64,000 nt of DNA. It comes from Trichostrongylus colubriformis. Its lineage: Eukaryota; Nematoda; Chromadorea; Rhabditida; Trichostrongylidae. The position numbers and the translations under genes were made by a program. Location: NCBI GenBank assembly GCA_963978905.1, contig OZ022256.1, positions 16,493,731 to 16,557,730 of the forward strand. Direction: 5' to 3'. The notes beneath the pieces were generated by a model, which was not told the DNA's origin, did no database searches, and saw only the letters and a list, made by a program, of their open reading frames with translations. Positions 45,486 to 55,611 of this stretch are shown here, in pieces (within the stretch, counting starts at the first letter, position 1; each line of letters begins with the position of its first letter).

Positions 45486-46060
45486 CGTTCGGAGGGATAG
45501 ATTGTAAAACGCTCGAGAAAATCAGAAAAAAAAAAGTGTTTGTAGCTGAAAGGATGTGCTTATAACAGCCGACCTCGCAAGGACCGCTCTCAACTGCACA
45601 CATTTGCACGAACGCTCTTTCCAAGAGGTAGTCTAGCCACGCCTCTGAGCAACGGCACACTCCACCACTGAATCATTCCTTCATACGTGTTCTTGATTCC
45701 ACCAAATTCACATTCATCCAGATTCCACAGCACAGTCAGTGCGATCCACTGAAAGACGCGGTTGGCAGTGTATGCCAAATTTTCCATGCTCTGCTCCAAA
45801 CATTGATCCTCTGAAATTTACGAGCATGCTCATTGAAAAAAGGTTCAGCGAGGGGCATTTATTGAGACGATATCCAGACAAATTGCAGCCACATATTTGC
45901 TAGAACACTGGCCAATAACAGGAAATCTAATGCAGGACTCAAGCGTTAGTATGGAGACAATTACAGGAGGAATAGAAGGATTGCAGGATTAGCTTCGATG
46001 GTAAACAAAGCAGGTTTCTGCTACACACACATCTTCAGCCTGAGATTTCCTATTCGAAAG
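45486..46060. other. No recognised feature
   Basis: Follows the minisatellite. No recognised ORF or repeat. Confidence 0.3.
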
Positions 46061-46065
46061 TGTAT

Positions 46066-46531
46066 CTTAAAGACACCGGAAGGGGGTAATTTTGGCTTAC
46101 GGTAGAACAGACGAAGTGTGGACGAGTTTAAGTGGCCGCCATTGCACAAACTCGCCAATTTGATGCCTTGGCATGGTGCCAAAAGGAGATGTTTCTCTTA
46201 TAAATTTGTTTTTCCTTTTACTTTTTACTTTGTTCTTTCTTATATTGTTTCTAGAAGTACTTACATGAATGCTAATGTAGCTGGGAATGACCACTCCATG
46301 CGCTGGGATTCAGGTGCTACAATGAGCGTTGGCCCGCGGCCCGTCTCCTACAGCGGACAACTCGGAAAGCCTGTGTGTTGGATGCGAATGGGATGCGAAT
46401 ACACACCGCAGCGTCGCGCTTTCGGACCCGGGTTTTTCGCCGATCATGGCTTCTAACCTTGATTGTTCGTTACTAAATGTTCATTTCTTTGCATCTTCCT
46501 CTTGTTTCGGACCCCTTCCGGTTCCTTTAAC
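46066..46531 (+). mobile_element. R3 TIR element, copy 3 (best preserved)
   Basis: The left end is CTTAAAGACACCGGAAGGGG and the right end is CCCCTTCCGGTTCCTTTAA; the two are inverted (CCGGAAGGGG / CCCCTTCCGG). TTAA sits at both borders. The element is about 465 bp with no recognisable transposase. It parallels 28089-28555 across its length. Confidence 0.8.
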
Positions 46532-46534
46532 GCC

Positions 46535-46670
46535 AGGATTTCGCAACACGGCGTGCTGCGTAGGACGCGTTGCGAGCGTGCCTGGAGCACCGGTGCAGTC
46601 AGCCCCAAGGCACTCTGATGGTAATGCCATGGTGTTCTATTTAGTCGTCGTGTAATCGCTTTAGGAAGCA
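46535..46670 (+). repeat. R11 fragment abutting R3
   Basis: CCAGGATTTCGCAACACGGC matches GTCAGGATTTCGCACCGCGG at 3826, but the rest is diverged. Confidence 0.4.
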
Positions 46671-47420
46671 ACGCACTCAGTTCGCGTATGCTTCGGTGAT
46701 AATTCCTGATGTGGGGTAAACAACCGTCATTTTCAACATGCAACTCATGTGACATATTTATATAGTATAGCATATTTAACCCAAACTTTAGGGTCAAACG
46801 TTAGCTAATTAGCAGTCGAGTGAGGCACGGATTAAGGCTGATAGGGAAGATAGTCATATATTTTTGAGTATCAGAATCATTCAGATGGGCAAAGCAAGAG
46901 TCATATGTGCTTTCGTGTATTAGTTCCATTCAAGGAAGCAGTGCAAGGCGTTTTCTCGGTCCTGCGTGCTAATGCACCAATTATTGATTGAGGGGCGAGG
47001 CAATGTGTGATAGCAACACCAATTTCATCCCTCTTTCATGAAGCAAGTGGCTGGCACTCCTGTACTCTATTGCAGTCTTGAAGAAAGTACTAGGGGCTCA
47101 ATTGGCGGGATTTTCGAGATTCCATAAAGGGTTAGTATGGCGCGAAAAATACCACCACGTAATGCTTCTTTGGTGCAACCGTAGCAACTTTAAAGATGTT
47201 CGTCACTCACATGTGGCAGTCCTTACTACTGAAAACTCTCGCTTATTGGCAACAACTGATGTTCAGCCATTAACCTACACAGCTTCTTGACTTGAGAAAA
47301 TTCTTCTGAGCGCATCCATTCTCACTTCGAGCTTCCATTTCAGACATCATAACTCACTAGCGTAGCCGACGTCGCCTAAGCCCGCCCGCTGTCCCTTATC
47401 AAAGGAATCGAAATCTGGAC
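46671..47420. other. No recognised feature
   Basis: Mixed sequence with short ORFs only. Confidence 0.3.
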
Positions 47421-47424
47421 TCCT

Positions 47425-47805
47425 ATGCTACACATATATTTGTACTGTATTTACTTGCTACGAGCTACGTGAAAGGTTCCAGGTGGCTGTCTCTGGAGGT
47501 GGGACTGCAAGGGCTCTAGGAGCATAAAGGCCACGATCACGTGGTCAGGGACGCAGAGTTCAAAGCCGCGTGACAGTAAGAGGAATAATGGAAGTTTTTC
47601 CCCCTCACAACCTTCCGAAGGTCGACAGGTGTTCGAAGGCGGGAACTCAAACGAATTGGTGTTCTTCCAATTTTTTGACTTCTATATTCGTACAAAGAAA
47701 ATTTCTACGTTCTTTTCGTGTTTTTGTTCATGTACTGCATCTAGTAGAGTGATTTAGAGATAAATTAGAATTAGGGAATTTCCGTGCACCATTTCTGCAC
47801 CTTCG
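47425..47805 (+). mobile_element. R6 element, degraded
   Basis: CACATATATTTGTACTGTATT, GCAAGGGCTCTAGGAGC, CACGTGGTCAGGGACGCAGA and GGTGTTCTTCCAATTTTTTG are in the same order and orientation as in 43908-45214 (mariner removed). The termini are poorly preserved. Confidence 0.55.
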
Positions 47806-48210
47806 TATTCCGTTCGTACTTCTCATTCTGTGACTTTGCTCATATTGCATAGAAACCTCTTTTCCGGTCCAATTTAGCCTAGCAACGGCAAAAAGACTTG
47901 TTCTCAGGAGCTCCTTCCTCAAGGCACAAAGTGTTCCTGCAGACATGAATTGGCTTGCTCAACATCCGAAAGTCTGAATCTGCCTGGAATTAACTTCGTT
48001 ACGGCCCAATACGGAACTCCACCACGTCTAAACAACACCTCTGGAAAGCGACGTCATCGGAAGCGTAGACAACGAAGGAAGATGAGAATCTCTGCAATTT
48101 TGAATAATGCCTTGCTGGATTCAGGGATTCATTCAATGACGCGAGATTGTCTTCATGCACAAATTAAGGGAATCGTGGACACGAATAGCAACACAAAGTG
48201 AACCGAAAAT
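47806..48210. other. No recognised feature
   Basis: The 83-codon ORF at 47950-48201 contains a basic run (KRRHRKRRQRRKMR) but no recognised domain. Confidence 0.3.
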
Positions 48211-48214
48211 ATCT

Positions 48215-48612
48215 CTATTTCAAAGCGAAAATCGAAAAATTGAAAGAAGAACGACTCGTTCGGATTCGCGTAATACTTCCTAACACAACATTTGAACAGC
48301 CTTCAGCGGTCAGAGCGCAGTTCTAATTTTCGCGCCCAATGCTAGTTTGCTTATCATGATTTGTCCCTGACCACGTGACTGTCGCCTATTTGCTATTCAG
48401 CTCTCTAACGTCTGAACATGCTTGGACGCCCTCACCCTGTCGGCTGTCACCATGAAAAATTCTATCTCAGCTGGATTCTTGTATATGCGGGTGAAACTTC
48501 GCATACGGTCTTTACTAAGCAATTAATACATAAATATATGGGTAACAGAGAACTTTTATGAGCAGAACGTAAGTATAGAAGGACTTGAATTTTCGTGGAC
48601 GATTCCTTTAAG
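48215..48612 (-). mobile_element. R6 element, inverted
   Basis: GTCCCTGACCACGTGACTGT is the inverse of the core at 47540. ATAAATATATGGGTAACAGA and TTTTCGTGGACGATTCCTTT form the outer arm, as at 23155-23212. Confidence 0.65.
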
Positions 48613-48940
48613 GATGCAAGTGAAACAAGCCAATCATGACCCGCATCTCGTTGCTACTGGCGTTTAGGAAAAAAGATAACGTTGTTTGTAAAAGCGATAT
48701 GGTGAAGACGTTATTCGGAAAAAAACGTGGTACATATGAATAGAAATATCAGTAGATAATAAATAACGAAAATGAAAACTCTTCGAAATTTTGACTTTAA
48801 GGCATAGTTCCTGCATGTTGAAGTCTAATATATCAGCTGAAGTCACAGTAATCATTATTATAAGTGGTAATATGACAGGTGTGGATCGAAAACAACGACA
48901 TCTAGGAACATATCCACGAGGTCCCAACTGAGATCACAGT
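48613..48940. other. No recognised feature
   Basis: AT-rich spacer. Confidence 0.3.
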
Positions 48941-48945
48941 TGCTA

Positions 48946-49097
48946 TGTGAATTAGCACATATCCCCGGCAAGGATGAAGTGCGGGTTCGAGTCCCGTCCG
49001 ACACCGAAGCTTTTGCCCATAACTCAGCATCCTTGTAGTAACTTTCGCATCGCGAGCTGCGGCGACAAACAGCTGTTATCAAAAATTAAAAAAAATA
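48946..49097 (+). mobile_element. tRNA-derived SINE (SINE-1), copy c
   Basis: The anticodon arm is TATCC-CCGGCAA-GGATG (anticodon GGC) and the T arm is GCGGGTTCGAGTCCCGT, fully paired except for one G-T. The 3' acceptor strand is CCGACAC. The tail runs GAAGCTTTTGCCCATAACTC, CATCGCGAGCTGCGGCGACA, and ends in A-rich sequence. The 5' acceptor and D arm are lost or replaced, so this copy is 5'-truncated. The different anticodon from copy a argues against a tRNA function. Confidence 0.78.
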
Positions 49098-49440
49098 TCA
49101 AAATGAGATCACAGGGCTCTGCAGGGCCTCATGTCCCTATGTCAATGATGCAATCACCTAGTGTACCTGTCATGTGTCATCTTTTGCCTCGCCAATGACT
49201 GTATTGTTAAATTACGGCGGCAATCTTTTTATAATTCCCTATAACGGAATAATCCAATGGATCCGAGTGAGTCGAATGGTACACAGCGATTTATGACTTG
49301 CAGCTTCCTTATAGACTTATTTACTGTGAGCGGTTATGCTACCATCTAGTCCTGTAAAATCCAATCAGCAATCGCAAGCATACCTGGTAAGTACTAATTG
49401 TAAGTTTATATTTACATTTTTCGTTTTCGACGTTTTCTGA
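49098..49440. other. No recognised feature
   Basis: AT-rich. Nothing recognised. Confidence 0.3.
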
Positions 49441-49455
49441 AGGGCAGTATGTTGT

Positions 49456-49644
49456 GTGTCGTATCGTTCACGATGCTACATGCAAAATCTTGCTGAAAAT
49501 GCAGATCAGGCAGACAAATCCCGTCAAAGTTTCGCCTACGTGGGTGTCGTGGGCGGGGTTACGAGGGCACTCGCACGAACCAGTGACGGTCTTCAATTTC
49601 TTCGATGTCACTCATCTCACTTCCTTCGCGACCTGAGAAAATGA
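49456..49644 (+). CDS. Weak candidate exon, unknown product
   Basis: The frame gives a plausible soluble composition, with NLAENADQADKSRQSF, YVGVVGGVTRALARTS and a C-terminal RDLRK before the stop. A GGGCAG acceptor-like site lies just upstream at 49441-49446. No family is recognised, and a second frame over the same DNA is also open. The chance of a real host exon is perhaps one in four. Confidence 0.22.
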   Translation: MSYRSRCYMQNLAENADQADKSRQSFAYVGVVGGVTRALARTSDGLQFLRCHSSHFLRDLRK

Positions 49645-49841
49645 TCTTGCCCTTCTGCCCAGGAGCCACGCCTACGTTTCCACCGTGGACGCGACTTCAG
49701 GATATGTGTTTCTGCTGATTTCTGGTTTCTTTGCGTGATACTCTAGATGTTGCCTAGTGAGCAGATGCAACATACATGTATGTACAACAGGAAGAGAGGT
49801 TGCATTTCCCAAATGGATGATGGATGATTTCTCAAATGACA

Positions 49842-50132
49842 CACCACGCGATAATCAGATTAGTCCCTTATGTTGTTGGGGAGAAGATCCTTGTATAACT
49901 GCTCAAGCTACATCTTTGTTGCGACTGCACGGTACCCCCTCACGGTGTTCAGTGGTTATCACGGTGTTGTGCTGCTTGAACAACCAAGCCAAGCTCACCC
50001 GACAAAATCACACCCGGCCTTACACGGCATCATCTCTTATCGCAAGTCTCCTTCCTGACGCCACGTTAGAAATTTGCTCGCCTAAGGCCAGGTGTGATTT
50101 GATCGGGTGGGTATGGCTTGGTTGTGTTAAAA
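49842..50132. mobile_element. R4 TIR element, copy 3, with inner palindrome
   Basis: The left end is CACCACGCGATAATCAGATT. An inner inverted pair joins CAACCAAGCCAAGCTCACCC + GACAAAATCACACC (about 49981-50017) with GGTGTGATTTGATCGGGTGG + GTATGGCTTGGTTG (about 50090-50127). The block CACGGTGTT occurs twice near 49938-49968. No transposase is encoded. Confidence 0.65.
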
Positions 50133-50945
50133 GACAGCGGTAGGTGACAATTCTGGCCTACGGTTAGACCTACCGTAACAATTGCTCTTCGTTAGGTAGC
50201 ATACAATTCCGCTCCTAATTTCTGTCAAATCGGCGGGTGGCGGCGGATAAGTACGCCGCGCACCGGTTTTTTGCCATAACTTTAGCGGAGTTGGTCCAAT
50301 TTGTTTGAAAAATAGAACAATGGATAGAGCGTTTGAATAGGAATCTTTGCATGTATGAAAACTCCATTTTTCTCTGCTGGATCATCTTCATTTTCAGTGA
50401 AAAGAGAAATTGACTCTCCAAGGCGCAAGAAAGTACCTGCGGGCATGACAGCATCGTAAACCCTCCACTTCAGCTGAGAATTTCAGTTTAGGCACTTTAA
50501 AACGAAAAGTGTCAATATATTCGACAAGTTCATGATTTTGTGATCATTTTGATCCCATTCATGAATGGTTTAACTTAATTTCAACCTGAAAATGGCATTC
50601 CAAAGCTGTTTTTTCAAAATTTCACACCTCTTTGGAGCCGCATTTTCTATGGAACACGAGTCATTTTAAGTCGTTCATTAGTGCTGCTGATGGGCTGCGA
50701 TAAAACTTTGTAATATTTTCTAAAAGGTAAGAAAATTGAATGTTATTTGTCTCAAATCCTTTAAACGCTATTTGTTTAATCGGTCTTTTCTGCATAAATG
50801 TCGGTCTCTGCACAAAAATGGACTGATTTTGGAAGGTGGCTGTAATTATACCTAATAAATGTGAAAACTTTGATTATACTTCATAAAAAGCAGTCTTAGG
50901 GGTCAGTAGTTCAAGAAAACTGTGCGTTGTTCAAAACTGTGCGTT
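50133..50945. other. No recognised gene; R3-like fragment at start
   Basis: GGCCTACGGTTAGACC at 50156-50171 resembles the R3 interior and is followed by a small inverted repeat, GGTTAGACCTACCG. The rest is AT-rich. Confidence 0.3.
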
Positions 50946-50949
50946 GTTC

Positions 50950-51170
50950 AAAACTGCACACGGGACAACAAAGGCATCTTCGCTAGCAAGCAACTCGGAA
51001 AGATGTTGCGGTTCAAGGAGATGCGCGGGAGATTCGAACATACCACAACGTCGCACTTTTGAATCCGGCTTTCTTTAGCGAGTATCGCCCTCGAACGTTT
51101 GTTCCAATACGCTCATTTCTTTCCAGCTTCCCCTTTCTCCTGATTCCTCCCGGTTCCTTCAAACAGGCAC
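50950..51170 (+). mobile_element. R3 element, right half only
   Basis: CAACTCGGAAAGATGTTG, ACATACCACAACGTCGC and CTTTTGAATCCGGC followed by TCCTCCCGGTTCCTTCAAA correspond to the 3' part of 46346-46531. The left half is absent. Confidence 0.55.
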
Positions 51171-51288
51171 AACACCGTGAGAGTGCACCGTGTAATCGCA
51201 ACATCAATAGATGCAGAATGAGCAATTATCTAAGGCTTGCTAGCTACAGAAAAGTAAGCCATCAAACCGATTGTCGCGCATATTGCCT
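51171..51288. mobile_element. R4 element, right-end fragment
   Basis: GCACAACACCGTGAGAGTGC and AAGTAAGCCATCAAACCGAT followed by TGTCGCGCAT match 32037-32157. Confidence 0.5.
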
Positions 51289-51290
51289 TC

Positions 51291-51450
51291 AAGGCCGCGT
51301 TCATATTTTACGCCGGCGCGGCTGCGTTCACAGGCAGCGAGGAAGAGTGGCATGGGCAAGGTGGAAAGACGATAACAGAATGGAACAGCCGGAGAAGGGA
51401 AACATGCAACCACGCCCTGCCGCCGGTACCGCAAAGTATAAACGCGGTCT
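51291..51450. mobile_element. GCGTTCATAC-family MITE (R5), about 160 bp
   Basis: The left end AAGGCCGCGTTCATATTTTA and the right end CCGCAAAGTATAAACGCGGT are inverted. The interior parallels 10702-10866. It lies immediately right of an R4 end. Confidence 0.75.
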
Positions 51451-51639
51451 AAGGCATCAACAGCTTGAAGTCTCGGGAATAATCAGCGTATTCCTCCCAT
51501 TATCCGAATTCATTATTGGAATTCACACTGGATGAAACGCATGACAAATAACATGGGGTCTTTGGGGTATAATTTGTACAGATACTGTTCACGCAACCAC
51601 TAATAATAAATCCCATGGGAAGCAGCGATAGGCATCGAG

Positions 51640-52125
51640 GTAAATACGCGTTCATACGCATTTATGGGATTTTTGGACTTTTCGCGTTATGGAAAAGATA
51701 CGTATCGACCGAGGAATGAAAGTCTCAGGTTATCACCGATTTGCAGTTTTCAGCGATTTCGCGTCATAGATAAGATACATATTGATTGAGAAAGTGAGAG
51801 TATCGGATTATCCGCGATTTGGAATTTTTGGAGATTTCGCGTCAAGGATGAGATACATATCGATCGAGGAATGAGAGTGTCAGATTATCCGCGATTTTGG
51901 ATATTTGCCATAGTAATACAGATGATATGATTAGTTATGGAAAGTCGAGAATTAGCAAGTAAGAAACATCAGTCCAACATCAACCGTCTGCGGTTACGCG
52001 CCGCATTCATCTGAGCGCGGTGACCTGGTGCTACGTGAAATCGCTAAAAATCCCAAATCGTGGATCATTCGAGCCTTAAATCCGTGGAAAATCCCATTCA
52101 GTTGGGCATGAACGCAGCCTTATGA
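51640..52125. mobile_element. TIR element containing three tandem 77-78 bp repeats
   Basis: The left end ACGCGTTCATACGCATTTAT followed by GGGATTTTTGG is returned at the right as CCAAATCGTGGATC...AAAATCCCATTC and GGGCATGAACGCAGCC. Inside, units start at 51684, 51761 and 51839, each GCGT(T/C)A...GATACRTAT...GA(T/C)CGAGGAATGAAAGT-like and ending GATTTC. The GCGTTCAT terminus resembles family R5. Confidence 0.65.
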
Positions 52126-52388
52126 AGAATACGTGACTATCATTAATGATGTTATTATGATCATCACCGAAAAAGGAGGCTGGAAACTAATATGTAATCA
52201 GAGTAATCCTATCAGCCGACGGTATTGAATCATTTATTATTTTCTAAGGCTGCCTGAATAGTTGCAATAATGAATCAGCGTGAAGAAAGTTGTGGCAATC
52301 AACATTTCATTAGCTATTTGTAAGGAATCCATAGGACGCCAAGCAAGGGGCGAAGGTACCGTGATCTGGGGCCTGTAATGCGAATCTC
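52126..52388. other. No recognised feature
   Basis: AT-rich spacer upstream of the LINE. Confidence 0.3.
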
Positions 52389-52400
52389 TAGGGGGACCTG

Positions 52401-54779
52401 ATGAGTCGACGAAACATCCAAATCCTATGTATCCAGGAAACACACTGGAAAGGCGCTAAGGCAAGGGAGATTGGAGAGGGAGTGAAACTCTTCTACAACG
52501 GCGAGGACACTAAACGGAACGGAGTGGCCATCGCAGTAGCGGATTCCCTCAAAGATTGCGTCTGCGCCGTGAACAGGATCAACGGTCGAATTATGGCAGT
52601 AAGGTTGGATACAGAGGAGGGGTACTGGACCATAGTAAGTGTATACGCACCGCAAGCCGGTTGTCCTGAGCACGAGAAGGACGAGTTCTATCTGAGCCTT
52701 GACGACGCCATCAGGTCAGTTCCGGAAGGCGATTACCTCACCGTAGCAGGCGATCTGAACGGTCACGTCGGCAGAGACAGAAGGGGCTTAGAAAGGGTGC
52801 ACGGAGGCAAAGGGCTGGGCGTAAGAAACCCTGAGGGAGAAAGGATACTGAACCTGGCCACGGCCCATGACTTAGCGGTCTGCAGCACGTACTTCGCAAA
52901 AAGAGAGAGTCAAAAGGTAACCTACAGCAGTGGAGGGAGACAAACGGAAGTCGACCATATACTCATAAGAAGATCAGCCCTCAAAACTGTGAAGGACATC
53001 AAGGTACTGCCAGATGAGGAACTCACTACCCAACACAGACCCCTCCTAGCAGATATCGCCATAGAGCTCCCTAAGAAAACAAGGCTCAAGACCGAACGGC
53101 GAATCAGATGGTGGAAGCTGCACAAACAGGAACAGGATGACCTCAAAAGAAGGATACTTGATATCGGTCTCCCAGACCCTGACGGGCCGACTGAGGAGAC
53201 TTGGAACAGAGCAGCTGAGATAATTCTGAAATGCGCGAAGGAAATGCTGGGAGAGACCCGAGGTGGCTTCAAAGGTAACAAAGCAGCGTGGTTCTGGAAT
53301 GAGGAGGTTCAGAGGGTAGTGAAACAGAAGAAGGAAGCATACAAGCGGTGGCAGAAAACGAAGAGCCCAGAACACCTCGACACCTACAAACGCTGCAAGA
53401 GGCTTGTCAAGGCAGCTGTGGCCAAAGCAAAGAATGCAGAAATGGATGCCTTGTACGAAAGGTTGGATGGGAAGGAGGCAGAAAAGTTCGTCTTCAGGCT
53501 GGCTAAAGCGAGACATCGAGCCACCCAAGACACCGGGGTGGTCAAGGCGGTAAAGAGCAGTGAGGGTACCATTCTGAGGAAACCAGCCGAGGTCAAAAGG
53601 AGATGGCGGGAGTACTTCGATGGGCTTCTGAACGAAGAGTTCCCTCGTAAGGAAAGCCAACAGAAGGAGGCTACGGCTGGCCCCATCCTCCCTTGGACAG
53701 CGGGAGAAGTTCGCCAGGTGCTGGGAAAAATGAAGAATGAAAAAGCCGCTGGTCCAGATGGGGTGCCAATAGAGGCATGGAAGGCACTGGGAGAGTACGG
53801 AGTGGAGTGGCTTACACGCTTCCTGAACATGGTGACGGCCAGAAGAAAAATTCCGGCTGCGTGGAGGACCAGTACCATCGTCCCCATATTCAAACAGAAG
53901 GGGGACGCAATGGAGTGCTCCAACTACCGTGGAATAAAGTTGACGGCTCATACCATGAAGCTGTATGAGCGGCTGATTGACTTGAGGCTGAGGGAGCTGA
54001 TCACCATATCTCAGGAGCAGTTCGGGTTCATGCCTGAGCGCTCCACCACGGATGCCATCTTTATCCTTAGACAAGTGATGGAAAAGTACCGTGAAAAGCG
54101 TAAACCTTGCTACCTAGCCTTCCTGGACCTCGAAAAGGCCTTCGACCGTCTGCCACGACCAGTAATCTGGAACTCTCTTCGAGAACGACAGATACCAGAG
54201 CACCTCGTCACTCTTATACAGGACATGTACGATGGGGCTAAGGCGGTCATACGCACCCCGCAGGGACTGAGCTCAGCTCTAAGCCCGTTCCTCTTCCTGC
54301 TCACCCTGGATGGCATGGTGAAAGACCTCATGGAGGGACCACTGAGGACCATTCTCTACGCTGACGACATTGCCCTGATAGCGTATACCAAAGAAGAACC
54401 TCAGGCGAAGGTGCAGAGATGGCAGGCAAGGCTGGCAGAGAACGGCTTACGAGTAAACGTCAAGAAGACCAAGTTCCTAAGCTCCGAGGACTGTCCGGTG
54501 TCCATCGTAGACCGCCATGGAGAAAGCATCGAAAGGGTTCAGGACTTCCGATACCTGGGAAGTGATATAGCCGAGGATGGTACGGTAGATCAGGCCGTGA
54601 AAGCTCGAATAAATACGGCATGGCTGAAATGGAGAGAGTCCACAGGAATCCTCTGCGATCGACGGTGCTCCAGGACTTTAAAGGGCAAGGTATATCGATC
54701 AGTGATAAGACCCGCAATGCTCTATGGCAGCGAGTGCTGGCCCATAACAAAGAACCTTGAGAAGCAGCTACAGAAATGA
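52401..54779 (+). pseudogene. RTE ORF: AP-like endonuclease + reverse transcriptase, defective
   Basis: 792 codons. Residues 1-220 form an exonuclease/endonuclease/phosphatase domain that nicks target DNA. Visible catalytic residues are Glu13 (IQETHW), GDLN (117-120), VDH (184-186) and His212; the N-terminal Asn-bearing strand is missing. Residues 235-430 form a basic linker. The reverse transcriptase (about 435-690) has PDGVPIEAW (452), LDLEKAFDRLP with Asp576, and YADD (653-656), where priming-site cDNA synthesis would occur. Between RTPQGLS (to 624) and SALSPFLF (from 625), the usual loop with a G-x-HQG-like motif is absent, an apparent in-frame deletion of about a dozen residues. The ATG is probably not the native start. 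The frame stops at 54777 after EKQLQK. Confidence 0.9.
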
Positions 54780-55137
54780 GGATGGATCCGCAGAAATGAG
54801 GATGCTGAGATGGGCCTGTGGCTGGACGCGGCTGGACAGGATCAGGAACGAGGACGTCAGGGCAGTCATGCAGACGGCACCGGTCCAGCTCAAGTTGAGG
54901 GAGCAGCGGCTAAGATGGTATGGGCACGTGCTGAGAAGGTCGGCAGACCACCCAATAAGGGAAGCGGTAGAGTTCGAAGTACCCGGCAAGCGACCACGAG
55001 GAGCCCCAAAGAAAAGGTGGAGGGACGTTATCAAAACGGACCTCACAGAAGTGAAAGCCACGGCAGAAGATGCCTTGGATAGAAGAAAATGGCGGCGATT
55101 GACAAAAACAGCGGACCCCGCAACGGCGCGGGACTGA
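54780..55137 (+). pseudogene. RTE C-terminal tail, out of frame
   Basis: The conserved C terminus of RTE proteins continues one frame over (MRMLRWACGWTRLDRIRN, LRWYGHVLRR, RPRGAPKKRW, RRKWRRLTKTADPATARD) and ends at TGA 55135-55137. The switch coincides with a duplicated block: GAAATGAGGATG occurs at 54772 and again at 54792. This looks like a small templated insertion that adds a net non-multiple of three. Its function in the family is thought to be nucleic-acid binding; here it is separated from the polymerase. Confidence 0.88.
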
Positions 55138-55175
55138 CGCTAGGGAGAAGAAGACACGTTCAAGATTGAAAATAA

Positions 55176-55608
55176 AACAAATAAAATTCAGCACTAAATC
55201 CGTAAACCAATGCACCAACTTGTGAAAAAGTCCATTGAGAAAGGTAATGTGAAGATGTGAAAAATAACACGGCGTTAAGGGTAGTAAAAAACTATTTCTT
55301 CAAAAAAAAAAAAACTTAACCGACTCCTCATTTCAAAATATTTGGCGTCCGATGGTACGTGTCTTGTGCACCTGCAGCGAAGACATTTTATTCAACGCTC
55401 AAGGTCGAGGTTGACCACGAAGCGGCAAGCAGTGATTACGGTACATTAACCTGACGAGGTCCTTAACTTATACCACTGCAAAAGCATTACGTCACTGCAG
55501 CAAAAATGTAGGTGGTAGAGACTTTTGCAATTCAAATACAGATGCGAAACAATTTTATAAACAAAAATATAAACTTGTTTTTTGAGTACAAATGGGCTGC
55601 TGGTTACT
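55176..55608. other. No recognised feature
   Basis: A spacer between the LINE and the foldback element, with a 12-13 base A-run near 55302-55314. Confidence 0.35.
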
Positions 55609-55611
55609 GTA

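Larger units (their letters stand above)
52390..55175 (+). mobile_element. RTE-type non-LTR retrotransposon (LINE), 5'-truncated
   Basis: It comprises an endonuclease/reverse transcriptase ORF (52401-54779), a frame-shifted C-terminal tail (to 55137) and a short 3' end with AATAAAACAAATAAAATTC, typical of RTE elements that end in short A-rich repeats. The 5' end begins inside the endonuclease, just before GACCTG-ATG, with a TAG four codons upstream, so the 5' UTR and first strand of the endonuclease fold are missing. The element is GC-richer than its surroundings and uses G/C-ending codons. The long open frame suggests a fairly recent insertion. Confidence 0.93.

Noticed and set aside
46329..46655. 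108- and 112-codon ORFs over 46118-46655
   Set aside because: They follow the R3 element and its abutting R11 fragment; equivalent frames are broken in the other R3 copies.
53046..54074. 342-codon ORF on the minus strand
   Set aside because: It is the antisense shadow of the GC-rich RTE reverse transcriptase ORF and has no recognisable domain.
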